A DNA stretch of 53,933 nt from Burkholderiales bacterium (GCA_016185015.1 JACPOI010000059.1:1-53933), one strand, 5' to 3'; shown: positions 31,957 to 41,074, numbered from the stretch's first letter. A program made the numbers and translations. The notes: a model not told the origin generated them from the sequence alone.

Positions 31957-32754
31957 ATGGGCTTCCTGACCGGCAAGAAATTTCTGATCACTGGCGTACT
32001 GAGCAACCGCTCCATCGCGTATGGCATCGCCAAGGCCTGCCATGACCAGGGGGCCGAACTGGCCTTCAGTTACGTGGGCGAGCGCTTCAAGGACCGCATC
32101 ACCGAGTTCGCCGCCGACTTCAACTCCAAGCTGATCTTCGACTGCGACGTCGGTGACGACGCCCAGATCGACAATCTCTTCAAGGACCTGTCGGCCCACT
32201 GGCCCCAGTTCGACGGCTTCGTGCACAGCATCGGCTTCGCCCCGCGCGAAGCGATCACCGGCAACTTCCTCGACGGCCTGACTCGGGAAAACTTCCGCAT
32301 CGCGCACGACATCAGCGCCTACAGTTTCCCGGCCATGGCCAAGGCGGCCCTGCCCTTCCTCAAGGACAAATCGGCCCTGCTGACGCTGAGCTACCTGGGC
32401 GCCCTGCGCGCCATCCCGAACTACAACACCATGGGCCTGGCCAAGGCCAGCCTGGAAGCCTCGGTGCGCTACCTGGCCGAGGCCGTGGGCCACCTGCCGG
32501 ACGGTCGCAGCATCCGCGTCAACGGCATCAGCGCCGGCCCCATCAAGACCCTGGCCGCCAGCGGCATCAAGGACTTCGGCAAACTGCTTGGCATCGCGGC
32601 CAACGGTTCACCGCTGCGACGCAATGTGACCATCGAGGATGTCGGCAACGTGGCCGCCTTCCTGATGAGCGATCTGGCCAGCGGCATGACCTCTGAAATC
32701 AGCTACGTGGATGGCGGGTTCAGCCAGTCCGCCGTGGCGGTATTGGAATCCTGA
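31957..32754 (+). CDS. fabI: Enoyl-[acyl-carrier-protein] reductase (NADH), FabI
   Basis: The 265-residue short-chain dehydrogenase-type enzyme carries out the last reduction of fatty acid elongation. It has the FabI-type nucleotide motif [15 protein letters not shown] in place of TGxxxGxG, the HSIGFAP segment, and the active site LSYLGA with [12 protein letters not shown] (Tyr and Lys spaced by six). FabI is the target of triclosan and diazaborines. The ATG precedes [13 protein letters not shown], the standard N-terminus. It is followed by a strong terminator. Confidence 0.97.
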   Translation: MGFLTGKKFLITGVLSNRSIAYGIAKACHDQGAELAFSYVGERFKDRITEFAADFNSKLIFDCDVGDDAQIDNLFKDLSAHWPQFDGFVHSIGFAPREAITGNFLDGLTRENFRIAHDISAYSFPAMAKAALPFLKDKSALLTLSYLGALRAIPNYNTMGLAKASLEASVRYLAEAVGHLPDGRSIRVNGISAGPIKTLAASGIKDFGKLLGIAANGSPLRRNVTIEDVGNVAAFLMSDLASGMTSEISYVDGGFSQSAVAVLES

Positions 32755-32783
32755 GCCTCGCACCTCCGCGGTCCGCCATGAAA

Positions 32784-32806
32784 AACGCCCCGCACTGCGG
32801 GGCGTT
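32784..32806. terminator. Bidirectional intrinsic terminator between fabI and the arginine decarboxylase gene
   Basis: AACGCCCCGC (32784-32793) and GCGGGGCGTT (32797-32806) pair perfectly over 10 bp with a 3-nt loop; A and T runs on the two sides give U-runs for both strands. It sits between convergent genes and ends both transcripts. Confidence 0.92.
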
Positions 32807-32836
32807 TTCTTTGGGCCGTGAAACTCCTGCGCTGGC

Positions 32837-35113
32837 TCAGGCCTTCACGCAATCCGCGTAATAGTGCTGCTTGCCGTCCGGGCCGGTTTCTTCCACCAGG
32901 CCGTGGATGTCGGTCTCGAAGCCCGGGCACTGGCCGTTGAACTCGCGCGCGAACTTGAGGTAGTCCACGATCTTCTTGTTGAAGACCTCGCCCGGGATCA
33001 GCAGCGGGATGCCCGGCGGGTAAGGCGTCACCAGGCCCACGGTGATGCGGCCTTCGAGCTGGTCGATCTCCACCCGCTCGGTCTTGCGGTGCGCAATATG
33101 GGAATAGGCGTCGCTGGGGTTCATGGCCGGCGTCAGGTCGCTCAAGTACATCTCGGTGGTCAGGCGCGCGATGTCGTACTTGGCGTACATCTCGTGGATG
33201 AACTGGCAGAGGTCGCGCAGGCCCATGCGCTCGTATTTGGGCTGCTTCTTGCAGAAGTCCGGCATGACACGCCACATGGGCTGGTTCTTGTCGTAGTCGT
33301 CCTTGAACTGCTGCAGCGCGGTCAGCAGCGTGTTCCAGCGGCCCTTGGTGATGCCGATGGTGAACATGATGAAGAAGCTGTACAGGCCGGTCTTCTCCAC
33401 CACCACACCGTGCTCGGCCAGGTACTTGGTCACGATGGACGCCGGCAGGCCGGTCTTGTCGAACTTGCCGTCCAGGTTCAGGCCGGGCGTGACGATGGTG
33501 GACTTGATCGGGTCCAGCATGTTGAAGCCGTCGGCCAGCTGGCCGAAGCCGTGCCACTTGCTGCCGTTCTTGGTGCTGCGGCCGTCACTGCGGATGATCC
33601 AGTCCTCGGCGCTGCCGATGCCCTCTTCCGTCAGCTTCTCCGGGCCCCAGACCTTGAACCACCAGTCCTTGCCGTATTCCTCGTCCACCTTGCGCATGGC
33701 ACGGCGGAAGTTGAGCGACTCGAGAATGCTTTCCTCGACCAGCGCGGTGCCGCCGGGCGGCTCCATCATGGCTGCCGCCACATCGCAGCTGGCGATGATG
33801 CTGTACTGCGGGCTGGTGCTGGTGTGCATCAGGTAGGCCTCGTTGAAGAGGTGGTGGTCCAGCTTGGTGTTCTCGGCGTCCTGCACCAGCACGTGGCTGG
33901 CCTGGCTGATGCCGGCCAGCAGCTTGTGGATGGACTGGGTGGCGTAGACCATGGAGTTCTTCGGCCGCCCGCGCTTCTTGCCCATGGCGTGGTAACGGCC
34001 ATAGAAGGGGTGGAAGGCCGCATGCGGCAGCCAGGCCTCGTCGAAATGCAGGTTGTCGACGTAGCCGTCGAGCAGGCTCTTGATGGTCTCGGTGTTGTAG
34101 AGCACGCCGTCGTAGGTGGACTGCGTGAGCGTCAGCACGCGCGGCTTGACCTTCTTCGGGTCCACGCCCTTGAGCAGGGGGTTGGCCTTGATCTTGGCCT
34201 GGATGGTGGCCGGCTCGAACTCGCTTTGCGGGATCGGGCCGATGATGCCGAAGTGGTTGCGCGTGGGCTTGAGGAAGACCGGAATCGCCCCCGTCATGAT
34301 GATGGCGTGCAGGATGGACTTGTGGCAGTTGCGGTCCACCACCACCACGTCGCCCGGCGCCACCGTGTGGTGCCACACGATCTTGTTGGAGGTGCTGGTG
34401 CCGTTGGTGACGAAATAGCAATGGTCGGCGTTGAAGATGCGCGCGGCGTTGCGCTCGCTCTCGCCGATGGCGCCGTCGTGGTCCAGCAGCTGGCCCAGTT
34501 CTTCCACCGCGTTGCAGACGTCGGCGCGCAGCATGTTCTCGCCGTAGAACTGGTGATACATCTGGCCCACCGGGCTCTTGAGGAAGGCCACGCCGCCCGA
34601 GTGCCCCGGGCAGTGCCAGGAGTAGGAGCCATCCTCGGCATAGTCCAGCAGCGCTTTGAAGAACGGCGGCTGGATGCCTTCCAGATAACTCTTGGCCTCG
34701 CGGATGATGTGGCGCGCCATGAACTCGGGTGTGTCCTCGTACATGTGGATGAAGCCATGCAGCTCGCGCAGGATGTCGTTGGGCAGGTGGCGGCTGGTCT
34801 TGGTCTCGCCATAGACGTAGATCGGCACGTCGGCGTTCTTGCGGCGCACTTCCTCGATGAAGGTGCGCAGGTTCAGCACCGCCGGGTCCAGGTCCGGGCC
34901 GGGGGTGAACTCCTCGTCGTCGATCGAAAGGATGAAGGCACTGGCGCGCGACTGCTGCTGGGCAAACTGTGAGAGATCACCGTAGCTGGTGACACCCAGC
35001 ACCTCGAAACCCTCGGCCTCGATGGCCTGCGCCATGGCCCGGATGCCCAGACCCGAGGTGTTCTCGGAACGGAAGTCTTCGTCGATGATGACGATGGGAA
35101 AGCGGAATTTCAT
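32837..35113 (-). CDS. Orn/Lys/Arg decarboxylase, probable biodegradative-type arginine decarboxylase
   Basis: The 758-residue fold-type I PLP enzyme has the three expected parts: an N-terminal wing domain (VIIDEDFRSENTSGLGIRAM), the PLP domain with SWHCPGHSGGVAFLKSP, HFDEAWLPHAAFHP (Asp358 and nearby His) and the Schiff-base Lys397 in ATQSIHKLLAG, and the C-terminal domain. Length and overall pattern fit the AdiA-like arginine decarboxylase group better than lysine or ornithine enzymes, but substrate is inferred. The product would be agmatine and CO2, used for acid resistance or polyamine synthesis. No AdiC-like antiporter is adjacent. Confidence 0.9.
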   Translation of the reverse strand: MKFRFPIVIIDEDFRSENTSGLGIRAMAQAIEAEGFEVLGVTSYGDLSQFAQQQSRASAFILSIDDEEFTPGPDLDPAVLNLRTFIEEVRRKNADVPIYVYGETKTSRHLPNDILRELHGFIHMYEDTPEFMARHIIREAKSYLEGIQPPFFKALLDYAEDGSYSWHCPGHSGGVAFLKSPVGQMYHQFYGENMLRADVCNAVEELGQLLDHDGAIGESERNAARIFNADHCYFVTNGTSTSNKIVWHHTVAPGDVVVVDRNCHKSILHAIIMTGAIPVFLKPTRNHFGIIGPIPQSEFEPATIQAKIKANPLLKGVDPKKVKPRVLTLTQSTYDGVLYNTETIKSLLDGYVDNLHFDEAWLPHAAFHPFYGRYHAMGKKRGRPKNSMVYATQSIHKLLAGISQASHVLVQDAENTKLDHHLFNEAYLMHTSTSPQYSIIASCDVAAAMMEPPGGTALVEESILESLNFRRAMRKVDEEYGKDWWFKVWGPEKLTEEGIGSAEDWIIRSDGRSTKNGSKWHGFGQLADGFNMLDPIKSTIVTPGLNLDGKFDKTGLPASIVTKYLAEHGVVVEKTGLYSFFIMFTIGITKGRWNTLLTALQQFKDDYDKNQPMWRVMPDFCKKQPKYERMGLRDLCQFIHEMYAKYDIARLTTEMYLSDLTPAMNPSDAYSHIAHRKTERVEIDQLEGRITVGLVTPYPPGIPLLIPGEVFNKKIVDYLKFAREFNGQCPGFETDIHGLVEETGPDGKQHYYADCVKA

Positions 35114-35257
35114 TGAGACGGACTCCAGCCGGGCACGGAAAAAAGAAAAACGAGCGCGAAGTGTAAGGATTAATTGGCGGCTGCCCCGAATCTGTCACGG
35201 GATTTGCCGCAGAATGTCGCAATTGAATCACAAGCACCGATAGGAGCAAAGCAAGTC

Positions 35258-35689
35258 ATGGCTGATTCGACCCTCTGGTGGCTGGCGGCCGGCGTCCTGG
35301 TGGCCGCCGAGTTGACGACCGGCACCTTCTACCTGCTCATGCTGGCCGGGGGCCTGGCGGCAGGCGCGGTGGCAGCCCACACCGGGCTGGCGGCCACGCC
35401 CCAGGTGGTGATCGCCGCCGGAGTCGGCGGTGGCGCCGTGCTGGCCTGGCACTTCTGGCGCCCGCGCGCGGCTGCCGGCCGGGACGCCGGGACCAATCCG
35501 GACGTCAACCTGGACATCGGCGAGACCGTACAGGTCGAGTCTTGGCTGCCTGACGGCAGCACCCATATCAAATACCGCGGCGCCCAGTGGCTGGCCGTGC
35601 CGCGCGAAGGCAGCCCCCGCGCCACCGGTGCGCACCGCATCGTCGAGGTGCGTGGCAGCCAGCTGATCCTCGAAAAAATCGCAAGCTGA
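35258..35689 (+). CDS. NfeD-family membrane protein
   Basis: The 143-residue protein has two to three N-terminal helices (LWWLAAGVLVAAELTTGTFYLLMLAGGLAAGAVAA) and a C-terminal OB-fold-like beta domain (NLDIGETVQVESWLPDGSTHIKYRGAQW). This is the short NfeD (YbbK/QmcA-partner) form without a ClpP-type protease domain. It lies 15 bp before an SPFH gene, the conserved pairing in which NfeD associates with a stomatin-like protein in membrane microdomains. ATG 35258 is preceded by AGGAG at a rather long spacing. Confidence 0.9.
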   Translation: MADSTLWWLAAGVLVAAELTTGTFYLLMLAGGLAAGAVAAHTGLAATPQVVIAAGVGGGAVLAWHFWRPRAAAGRDAGTNPDVNLDIGETVQVESWLPDGSTHIKYRGAQWLAVPREGSPRATGAHRIVEVRGSQLILEKIAS

Positions 35690-35704
35690 ACCAGGGAGAC
35701 CCTC

Positions 35705-36613
35705 ATGGAAATCGCCATCCTCATCTTCGTCATCGCCGTCATCTTCATCAGCCGCTCGGTCAAGATCGTCCCCCAGCAGAACGCCTGGGTGGTCGAGCGC
35801 CTGGGCAAGTACCACGGCGCGCTCACCCCCGGCCTGAACTTCATCTTTCCGTTCATCGACAAGGTGGCCTACAAGCACAGCCTGAAGGAAGTGCCGCTGG
35901 ACGTGCCCAGCCAGGTCTGCATCACACGCGACAACACCCAGCTGCAGGTCGACGGCATCCTGTACTTTCAGGTCACCGACCCCATGCGCGCCAGCTACGG
36001 CTCGTCCAACTACATCGTGGCCGTCACCCAGCTGGCCCAGACCTCGCTGCGCAGCGTGATCGGCAAGCTGGAGCTGGACAAGACCTTTGAGGAGCGCGAC
36101 ATCATCAACGCCCAGGTGGTCCAGGCCATCGATGAGGCGGCGCTGAACTGGGGCGTCAAGGTGCTGCGTTACGAGATCAAGGACCTGACACCGCCGAAGG
36201 AAATCCTGCACGCCATGCAGGCGCAGATCACGGCCGAACGCGAGAAGCGCGCCCTGATCGCCGCCTCCGAAGGCCGCCGCCAGGAGCAGATCAACATCGC
36301 CACCGGCGAGCGTGAGGCCTTCATCGCCCGCTCCGAAGGCGAGAAGCAGGCCGCCATCAACAAGGCCCAGGGTGAGGCAGCTTCGATCACCGCCGTGGCC
36401 GACGCCACCGCCGGCGCCATCGAGCGCGTGTCTGCGGCCATCCGCCAGCCCGGCGGCGAACTGGCCGTTCAGCTCAAGGTCGCCGAGAAGGCCGTCGAGG
36501 CGTATGGCAAGGTGGCATCGGACGCGACGACCACGCTGATCGTGCCGAGCAACATGACCGAGGTCTCGGCCCTGATCACCTCGGCCATGGCCATGGTGCG
36601 CCAGCAGAAATAG
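35705..36613 (+). CDS. SPFH/band 7 stomatin-like protein (QmcA-type)
   Basis: The 302-residue protein has an N-terminal membrane anchor (MEIAILIFVIAVIFISRSV). The SPFH domain follows (VPQQNAWVVERLGKYHGALTPGLNFIFPFID ... LDKTFEERDIINAQVV), then a coiled coil rich in Ala/Glu (AEREKRALIAASEGRRQEQINIATGEREAF) and the C-terminal hydrophobic stretch. Such proteins form large oligomers in the inner membrane and influence protease access. It is translated from AGGGAG and an ATG right after the NfeD-family gene. Confidence 0.94.
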   Translation: MEIAILIFVIAVIFISRSVKIVPQQNAWVVERLGKYHGALTPGLNFIFPFIDKVAYKHSLKEVPLDVPSQVCITRDNTQLQVDGILYFQVTDPMRASYGSSNYIVAVTQLAQTSLRSVIGKLELDKTFEERDIINAQVVQAIDEAALNWGVKVLRYEIKDLTPPKEILHAMQAQITAEREKRALIAASEGRRQEQINIATGEREAFIARSEGEKQAAINKAQGEAASITAVADATAGAIERVSAAIRQPGGELAVQLKVAEKAVEAYGKVASDATTTLIVPSNMTEVSALITSAMAMVRQQK

Positions 36614-36624
36614 CGCGTTCGCGC

Positions 36625-36643
36625 GGCCCTTTGCAAACGGGCC
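36625..36643. terminator. Weak hairpin between convergent genes
   Basis: GGCCC (36625-36629) and GGGCC (36639-36643) enclose TTTG/CAAA, forming a short stem just after the SPFH stop and before the end of the convergent secreted-protein gene. There is no U-run, so terminator function is doubtful. Confidence 0.3.
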
Positions 36644-36658
36644 TAAGCCGGCCGGCCG

Positions 36659-37450
36659 TCACTGCGCCAGGAAGACGTCGGCCGAGTCGACGAAGTTGAA
36701 CCGCAGGCGCGGCGCGAAAAACCCGCTGCCGGGGCGCAGGACACGCGGCGAAAACTCATTGAACTGGAGTTCGACCCGGTAGTCCTTCGGGAAGGTGCGG
36801 TCCCAGCGCGGCAGGATCTTCTCAAGGAACAGCAGGTCATTGGCGGGCTTCTTGATGATGCCGGTCATCTCGAGAAGATTGAGCTTGGGCCAGGTCTCCC
36901 CGCCGGGCCGGCCATAGGTGATGATGCCCATGAACCAGTTGAAATCGCGGTAGTACGGGTCCGACGGCTCCACCGATTTGCCATTGGAGTAGATCGCGTC
37001 CAGCAGGAGCGTCACTGTCAGGTCCCGCGCGGGCTTGCGCGACCACTGGTACAGGATGTCGTGCAGGGAACGCGAAAGGCACAGCTCCATATGCCCCCCG
37101 GCCACATAGACATGTGTCGGGGCGACCTCGAACTCCACCTCGCCATCCCGGGACGCCACCCAGTGGTCGGGATCGCAATCTTCCATGTAGTAGTAACGGA
37201 TGGGAGAGTCGTCAGCGAGGTAGACCACCGGGATCTTCTTGCTCTTGGCAAAACGGACCTCTTCGTCGACACCGTACTTGGCCGAGAACCGGGCATCGAA
37301 GGTCGCCGACGGGTGCGTCACGATCATGACGGAATCGCCTTCGAGGTGGACCTCTTTCGCCGGCCGGAACTGGGGCGGCGGGCACGAGGCATGCGCCGCG
37401 CCCGCAAAAGCCGTCAGACAGGCCATCAGGCCTAAGAAAAACCCGCGCAT
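36659..37450 (-). CDS. Hypothetical secreted protein (263 aa)
   Basis: The 263-residue protein has a clear Sec signal peptide (MRGFFLGLMACLTAFAGAAHA), and the mature form starts near SCPPPQFRPAKEVHLEGDSV. Seven cysteines or fewer are scattered; features include YYYMEDCDPDHWVASRDG and WSRKPARDLTVTLLLDAIYSN. No family is recognised. The start at 37450 is chosen because GGGGAGG lies six bases upstream and the signal peptide begins there; the frame stays open upstream to 37705. It is convergent with the SPFH gene and divergent from a Bug-type binding protein. Confidence 0.7.
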   Translation of the reverse strand: MRGFFLGLMACLTAFAGAAHASCPPPQFRPAKEVHLEGDSVMIVTHPSATFDARFSAKYGVDEEVRFAKSKKIPVVYLADDSPIRYYYMEDCDPDHWVASRDGEVEFEVAPTHVYVAGGHMELCLSRSLHDILYQWSRKPARDLTVTLLLDAIYSNGKSVEPSDPYYRDFNWFMGIITYGRPGGETWPKLNLLEMTGIIKKPANDLLFLEKILPRWDRTFPKDYRVELQFNEFSPRVLRPGSGFFAPRLRFNFVDSADVFLAQ

Positions 37451-37680
37451 CAAGCCCTCCCCGGCTAGCGACAACCCTACTTTTATCGGCAGTATACGTA
37501 GCGCCAGGAAAACGCGCTGGGCATGGCTCAGCCCGCGGGCGTCGATGCCCCATAAAGCGTCATTCCGTGTACCATGAAAATGGCCCAGGCACCAATCGCC
37601 TCGGCCATGCCCATCGGACGACAACAGCGGATCGGCCTGAGCAGAGTGCCAGGATCGAGACCCTGAACACTGGAGACGAC

Positions 37681-38673
37681 ATGCAAGACATCCATCGGCT
37701 TTCACGGCGCCAACTGCTCGCCACCGGCTCGGCCTCGGCCCTGCTCTGGTCGGCTCCGGCCTTTTCGCAGGCAGAGGCCTATCCGCGCCGCCCCATCACG
37801 CTGATCCTGCCCAATGCCCCCGGCAGCTCGCTCGATACCGTGGGCCGGCTCGTCGCCAATGAGATGGGGCCCCTGCTGGGCCAGTCCCTGGTGGTCGACA
37901 ACAAGGCCGGCGCGGCGGGCGCCATTGGTGTCCAGATGGGCCGCAATGCGGCGCCTGATGGGTACACCCTGATTGTTGCGTCCAGCAGCGCCATCACGGG
38001 CGCGCCCCTGCTGCAAAAAGCCGTGACCTACCGGCCGCTGGAAGACTTCGATTTCGTCTCGCTGATCGCCCTCTTGCCCAACGTCCTGGTGTGCAACATG
38101 AACCTGCCCGTGCGCAGCACCGCAGACCTGATCGCCTATGCCAGGTCCAAGGGCGAGTCGAGCAATATGGCCTCTGCAGGCATCGGCTCGGCCAGCCACC
38201 TGGCTGGCGTCGCGCTGCAAGCCTCAGCGGGTTTCAAATCCCTCCACGTACCCTACAAGGGCGGCAGCCAGGGTGTGGCCTCCGTTGTTTCCGGCGAGAC
38301 TGACTGGGTCTTGACGCCCGCCCCCGCTGCGATGGGCCTGGTCAACGCAGGCCGTTTGCGGCTGCTGGGTCACAGCATGGGCCTGGCGGGCAAGCCGGTG
38401 GGCGATACGCCCTCCCTGGCGGCCACCGTGCCGGGATTCGAATTCTCCGGCTGGATCGGCCTCATGGCACCCAAAGGGCTGCCGCCACAGGTCACGGAGA
38501 AGCTGAACCGCGCGCTGGCGGCCGCGCTGCAGCAGCCGCGCCTGCGCACCGCGTTCGAGGCCAACGGCGCCGTTGCCTCCGCCACGACGCCCCAGGAGTT
38601 CCGCAGCTACCTGGAGCGCGATATCGAACTCAGCCGCAAGGCCATCCAGATCGCAGGCCTGCAGGCCGAATAG
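37681..38673 (+). CDS. Tripartite tricarboxylate transporter periplasmic binding protein (Bug/TctC family)
   Basis: The 330-residue protein has a twin-arginine-like signal (LSRRQLLATGSASALLWSAPAFSQA). The Bug fold is recognisable from YPRRPITLILPNAPGSSLDTVGRLVANEM, VVDNKAGAAGAIG, PDGYTLI and VPYKGGSQGVASVVSG. These proteins bind small carboxylates; Burkholderiales encode dozens, most without adjacent TctA/TctB membrane partners, as here. The ATG at 37681 is preceded by GGAG. The ligand is unknown. It is followed by a tRNA-derived repeat. Confidence 0.92.
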   Translation: MQDIHRLSRRQLLATGSASALLWSAPAFSQAEAYPRRPITLILPNAPGSSLDTVGRLVANEMGPLLGQSLVVDNKAGAAGAIGVQMGRNAAPDGYTLIVASSSAITGAPLLQKAVTYRPLEDFDFVSLIALLPNVLVCNMNLPVRSTADLIAYARSKGESSNMASAGIGSASHLAGVALQASAGFKSLHVPYKGGSQGVASVVSGETDWVLTPAPAAMGLVNAGRLRLLGHSMGLAGKPVGDTPSLAATVPGFEFSGWIGLMAPKGLPPQVTEKLNRALAAALQQPRLRTAFEANGAVASATTPQEFRSYLERDIELSRKAIQIAGLQAE

Positions 38674-38681
38674 CCCTGTTT

Positions 38682-38700
38682 TGGCGGAGAGGGCGGGATT
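38682..38700 (+). repeat. Copy of the 3' end of tRNA-Ser (putative att scar)
   Basis: Nineteen bases beginning TGGCGGAGAGG are identical to 38861-38879, which is the last 19 bases (including CCA) of the tRNA-Ser gene, in the same orientation and 179 bp apart. A duplicated tRNA 3' end is the usual footprint of site-specific integration. The 160 bp between the copies hold hairpins only, so any element has been lost. Confidence 0.7.
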
Positions 38701-38704
38701 GCTC

Positions 38705-38784
38705 GAAATTCGTCTGGCGCGAATTTCTCGGGGCTACGCCCCCGCGCTACGCGCGTCCAGAAACAGTCCCCCGGACTGTTTCTG
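38705..38784. other. Two palindromes between the tRNA-Ser repeats
   Basis: GAAATTCG (38705-38712) pairs with CGAATTTC (38720-38727), and CAGAAACAGTCC (38758-38769) pairs with GGACTGTTTCTG (38773-38784) over 12 perfect bases with a CCC loop. No coding frame is apparent in 38674-38860. They may be REP-like elements or remains of an integrated element. Confidence 0.6.
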
Positions 38785-38830
38785 AGCGAACCCGGGCGCG
38801 GCCTCTCACCTACCCACGTCCGCAAAAAAT

Positions 38831-38854
38831 AAAACCCCGCCGAAGCGGGGTTTT
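38831..38854. terminator. Intrinsic terminator of tRNA-Ser (bidirectional)
   Basis: AAAACCCCGC (38831-38840) and GCGGGGTTTT (38845-38854) form a 10-bp stem with a CGAA loop (UUCG on the minus-strand transcript) and a T-run on each strand. It lies immediately downstream of tRNA-Ser on the minus strand. Confidence 0.92.
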
Positions 38855-38860
38855 CTTTTC

Positions 38861-38950
<90 letters not shown>

Positions 38951-39014
38951 GAAGCCCGCTATTGTAGCCGAGCTTGGCACGTCCCCCAGGCTGCCCGGGT
39001 CGGGTCGGACAAAG

Positions 39015-39038
39015 AAAAAGCGCCCGCGGGCGCTTTTT
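39015..39038. terminator. Intrinsic terminator after the branched-chain amino acid binding protein gene
   Basis: A perfect 24-bp palindrome, AAAAAGCGCCCG followed by CGGGCGCTTTTT, gives a GC-rich stem flanked by A and T runs. It lies 16 bp past the stop of the minus-strand gene at 39055 and faces tRNA-Ser upstream sequence on the other side. Confidence 0.88.
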
Positions 39039-39054
39039 CGCAGGAGCGGTGTGA

Positions 39055-40230
39055 TCAGCGGATCACGGCCAGTTGCTCGCGTTTGCCCATCTTGTAGGTG
39101 AACAGCGTCAGGGCGCCGTTCTTGATGTCGCCCTTCTCGTCGAAGGTGATCGGGCCGGTCACGCCCTTGTAGTCGGTCGTGGCGGCGAGCACCGGCAGGT
39201 ACTTGGCGGGGTCGGACGAGCCGGCCTTGACCATGGCCGCCACCATCACCTTGGTGGCATCGTAGACATAGGGCGAATAGAGGTTGACCTCGACGTTGAA
39301 CTTGGTCTTGAAGTCGGCGCGGAACTTGTCCATGCCGGCCTTGGCCTCGCCCTCGACACCGCCGGCTTCGGCGCAGAACACCTGCTCCTCGCCGATCGCG
39401 TCGCCGGCCAGCTTGATGAGCTCGCCCGTGCAGATGCCGTCACCGCCCATGAACTTGGCCGTGATGCCCAGGGACTTCATCTGCTTGAGCATGGGGCCGC
39501 CGACGGCGTCCATGCCGCCGAAGAAGACCACGTCGGGCTTCTTGCCCTTGATGCTGGTCAGGATGGCGTTGAAGTCGGTGGCCTTGTCGGTGGTGAACTC
39601 CTTGGCGACGATCTTGGCGCCAGCGGCCTCGGCCGCCTTGGTGAACTCCTCGGCCACGCCCTGGCCGTAGGCCGTGCGGTCGTCGATCACGGCCACGTTC
39701 TTGGCCTTGAGGGTGCCCACGGCGTACTTGCCCAGGGTGCTGCCCAGGTGCACGTCGTCGGCCACCACACGGAAGGTCGTCTTGAAGCCCTGGCGGGTGT
39801 ACTTGGGGTTGGTCGCCGACGGGGAAATCTGCGGGATGCCCGCGTCGCTGTAGATCTTGGAGGCGGGGATGGTGGTGCCCGAATTCAGGTGGCCAATCAC
39901 GCCGGCCACCTTGGCATCGGCCAGCTTCTGCGCCACGGCCGGGCCCTGCTTGGGATCGGCGCCGTCGTCCTCGGCCATGAGTTCGAGTTTGACCTGCTTG
40001 CCGTCGATGGTGACACCGGCCGCGTTGAGTTCGTCGATCGCCATGCGGGCGCCGTATTCATTGTCCCGGCCCAGGTGGGCGATGGCACCGCTGACCGGGC
40101 CGACATGGCCAATCTTCACCACGGGCAGCGCAGAGGCGCCGGAAGCCGCCTCCTCCTTCTTGCCGCAGGCGACCAGCAGGGCCGCGGCGGCAACAACGAG
40201 CAGTACACGATTCACTTGATTCACGGGCAT
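39055..40230 (-). CDS. Branched-chain amino acid ABC transporter substrate-binding lipoprotein (LivK-like)
   Basis: The 391-residue protein starts with a lipoprotein signal (lipobox LLVACG, Cys near residue 22). The type I periplasmic binding fold follows: VVKIGHVGPVSGAIAHLGRDNEYGARMAIDELN, GVIGHLNSGTTIPASKIY, GIPQISPSATNPKYT and LYSPYVYDATKV. ATG 40230 is preferred because GGAG lies six bases upstream; a TTG at 40242 is the alternative. The usual LivFGHM partners are absent nearby. Lipid anchoring of a LIV-type binding protein is less common in Gram-negatives but occurs. Confidence 0.93.
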   Translation of the reverse strand: MPVNQVNRVLLVVAAAALLVACGKKEEAASGASALPVVKIGHVGPVSGAIAHLGRDNEYGARMAIDELNAAGVTIDGKQVKLELMAEDDGADPKQGPAVAQKLADAKVAGVIGHLNSGTTIPASKIYSDAGIPQISPSATNPKYTRQGFKTTFRVVADDVHLGSTLGKYAVGTLKAKNVAVIDDRTAYGQGVAEEFTKAAEAAGAKIVAKEFTTDKATDFNAILTSIKGKKPDVVFFGGMDAVGGPMLKQMKSLGITAKFMGGDGICTGELIKLAGDAIGEEQVFCAEAGGVEGEAKAGMDKFRADFKTKFNVEVNLYSPYVYDATKVMVAAMVKAGSSDPAKYLPVLAATTDYKGVTGPITFDEKGDIKNGALTLFTYKMGKREQLAVIR

Positions 40231-40334
40231 GACGATCTCCAATATAGAAACGGGCTGGTGAAAAAAACTGACGAACGCAAGACTACCTCAAATTCTGCAG
40301 CGCGGTGGCATATCCCCATGCCGCTGGTGACAAC

Positions 40335-40637
40335 TCAAGCGGCGCGACTGGCCGGCGGCTTGGTTTCCGTGGCCAGGGCCTGGGTGACGGCCTTGCGCAC
40401 GGCGTTGTCCACACGCTGACGGATGCGCGGGGCCAGATCCTTCATCTGTTCCTGCAGGGCATCGGCGACCACCTTCTGCACCTGGGCATCAAGTGTCAGC
40501 TCCAGCCGCATGAGCACGCGCTCGATCAGCGCTTCCTCATCAAGATCGCCGGTGGCGGGCGTCGGCTGTGCCGGCACATCCACCACCTCGGTGAGGGTCG
40601 GCAGGGTGCGCAGCAGCTTCTTGGAGAGCGCGGCCAT
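40335..40637 (-). CDS. Small hypothetical protein downstream of holC (100 aa)
   Basis: A 100-residue, probably helical protein with a central acidic stretch (TPATGDLDEEALIERVLMRLELTL) and an amphipathic helix (DAQVQKVVADALQEQMKDLAPRIRQRVDNAVRKAVTQAL). It has no signal peptide or membrane helix. Its ATG overlaps the holC stop by one base (TGATG), so it is co-translated. No family name is known to me; it appears to be a lineage-specific companion of holC. The 104 bp between it and the LivK-like gene show no further gene. Confidence 0.7.
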   Translation of the reverse strand: MAALSKKLLRTLPTLTEVVDVPAQPTPATGDLDEEALIERVLMRLELTLDAQVQKVVADALQEQMKDLAPRIRQRVDNAVRKAVTQALATETKPPASRAA

Positions 40638-41074
40638 CAGCTGGCGCCTTTCAGCTTCAGGTCATGCCGCACGATCTCGTAGCCGAGCTCGGTGTACTGT
40701 TTCCAGCGTCCGCGCGCCAGTTGCCGGTCCTCGTCGTCCAGGCTGACAACCTCGATCAGGCGCTCATAGCGCTCGAAGCCCGCGGGCAGCTGCGTGCCCA
40801 GGTTGAGCAGCACCTGGCGGTGCGGCAGTTCCTGCGCAGGTGTCTCGGTCAGCACCACCGGAGAAACCGCCAGTTGCTCGGGCGCGGCCGGCTGGCGCAC
40901 ATGGGCGATGAAGTCGGTCTGGGAAAAGGTCCACAGCAGGGTGTCGAGCCGGGCCAGCGCATCGGCCGGCGCCGTGACCACCACGCGCGAGCCGGCAGCC
41001 ACCGCCTTGCGCAACAGGCGGCAGGCGTAGGCCAGCTTGTCCGGCGCGTTGAAATGAAAGGCCACTTCGGTCAT
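40637..41074 (-). CDS. holC: DNA polymerase III chi subunit
   Basis: The 145-residue clamp-loader accessory protein binds single-stranded DNA-binding protein and psi. Visible family features are FHFNAPDKLAYACRLLRKAVAAGSRVVV, the LDTLLWTFSQTDFIAHV segment (with Phe/Asp conserved) and the closing RGRWKQYTELGYEIVRHDL. It lies 21 bp after pepA, the standard pepA-holC arrangement, and overlaps the next small gene. Confidence 0.93.
   Translation of the reverse strand: MTEVAFHFNAPDKLAYACRLLRKAVAAGSRVVVTAPADALARLDTLLWTFSQTDFIAHVRQPAAPEQLAVSPVVLTETPAQELPHRQVLLNLGTQLPAGFERYERLIEVVSLDDEDRQLARGRWKQYTELGYEIVRHDLKLKGAS

Noticed and set aside
32864-34972. A 702-codon plus-strand open frame opposite the arginine decarboxylase gene
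   Set aside because: It has low-complexity, His/Val/Ala/Gly-rich composition, is an exact antisense of a well-supported gene, and shows no domain. Such frames arise because third-position G/C codon bias removes stops on the opposite strand.
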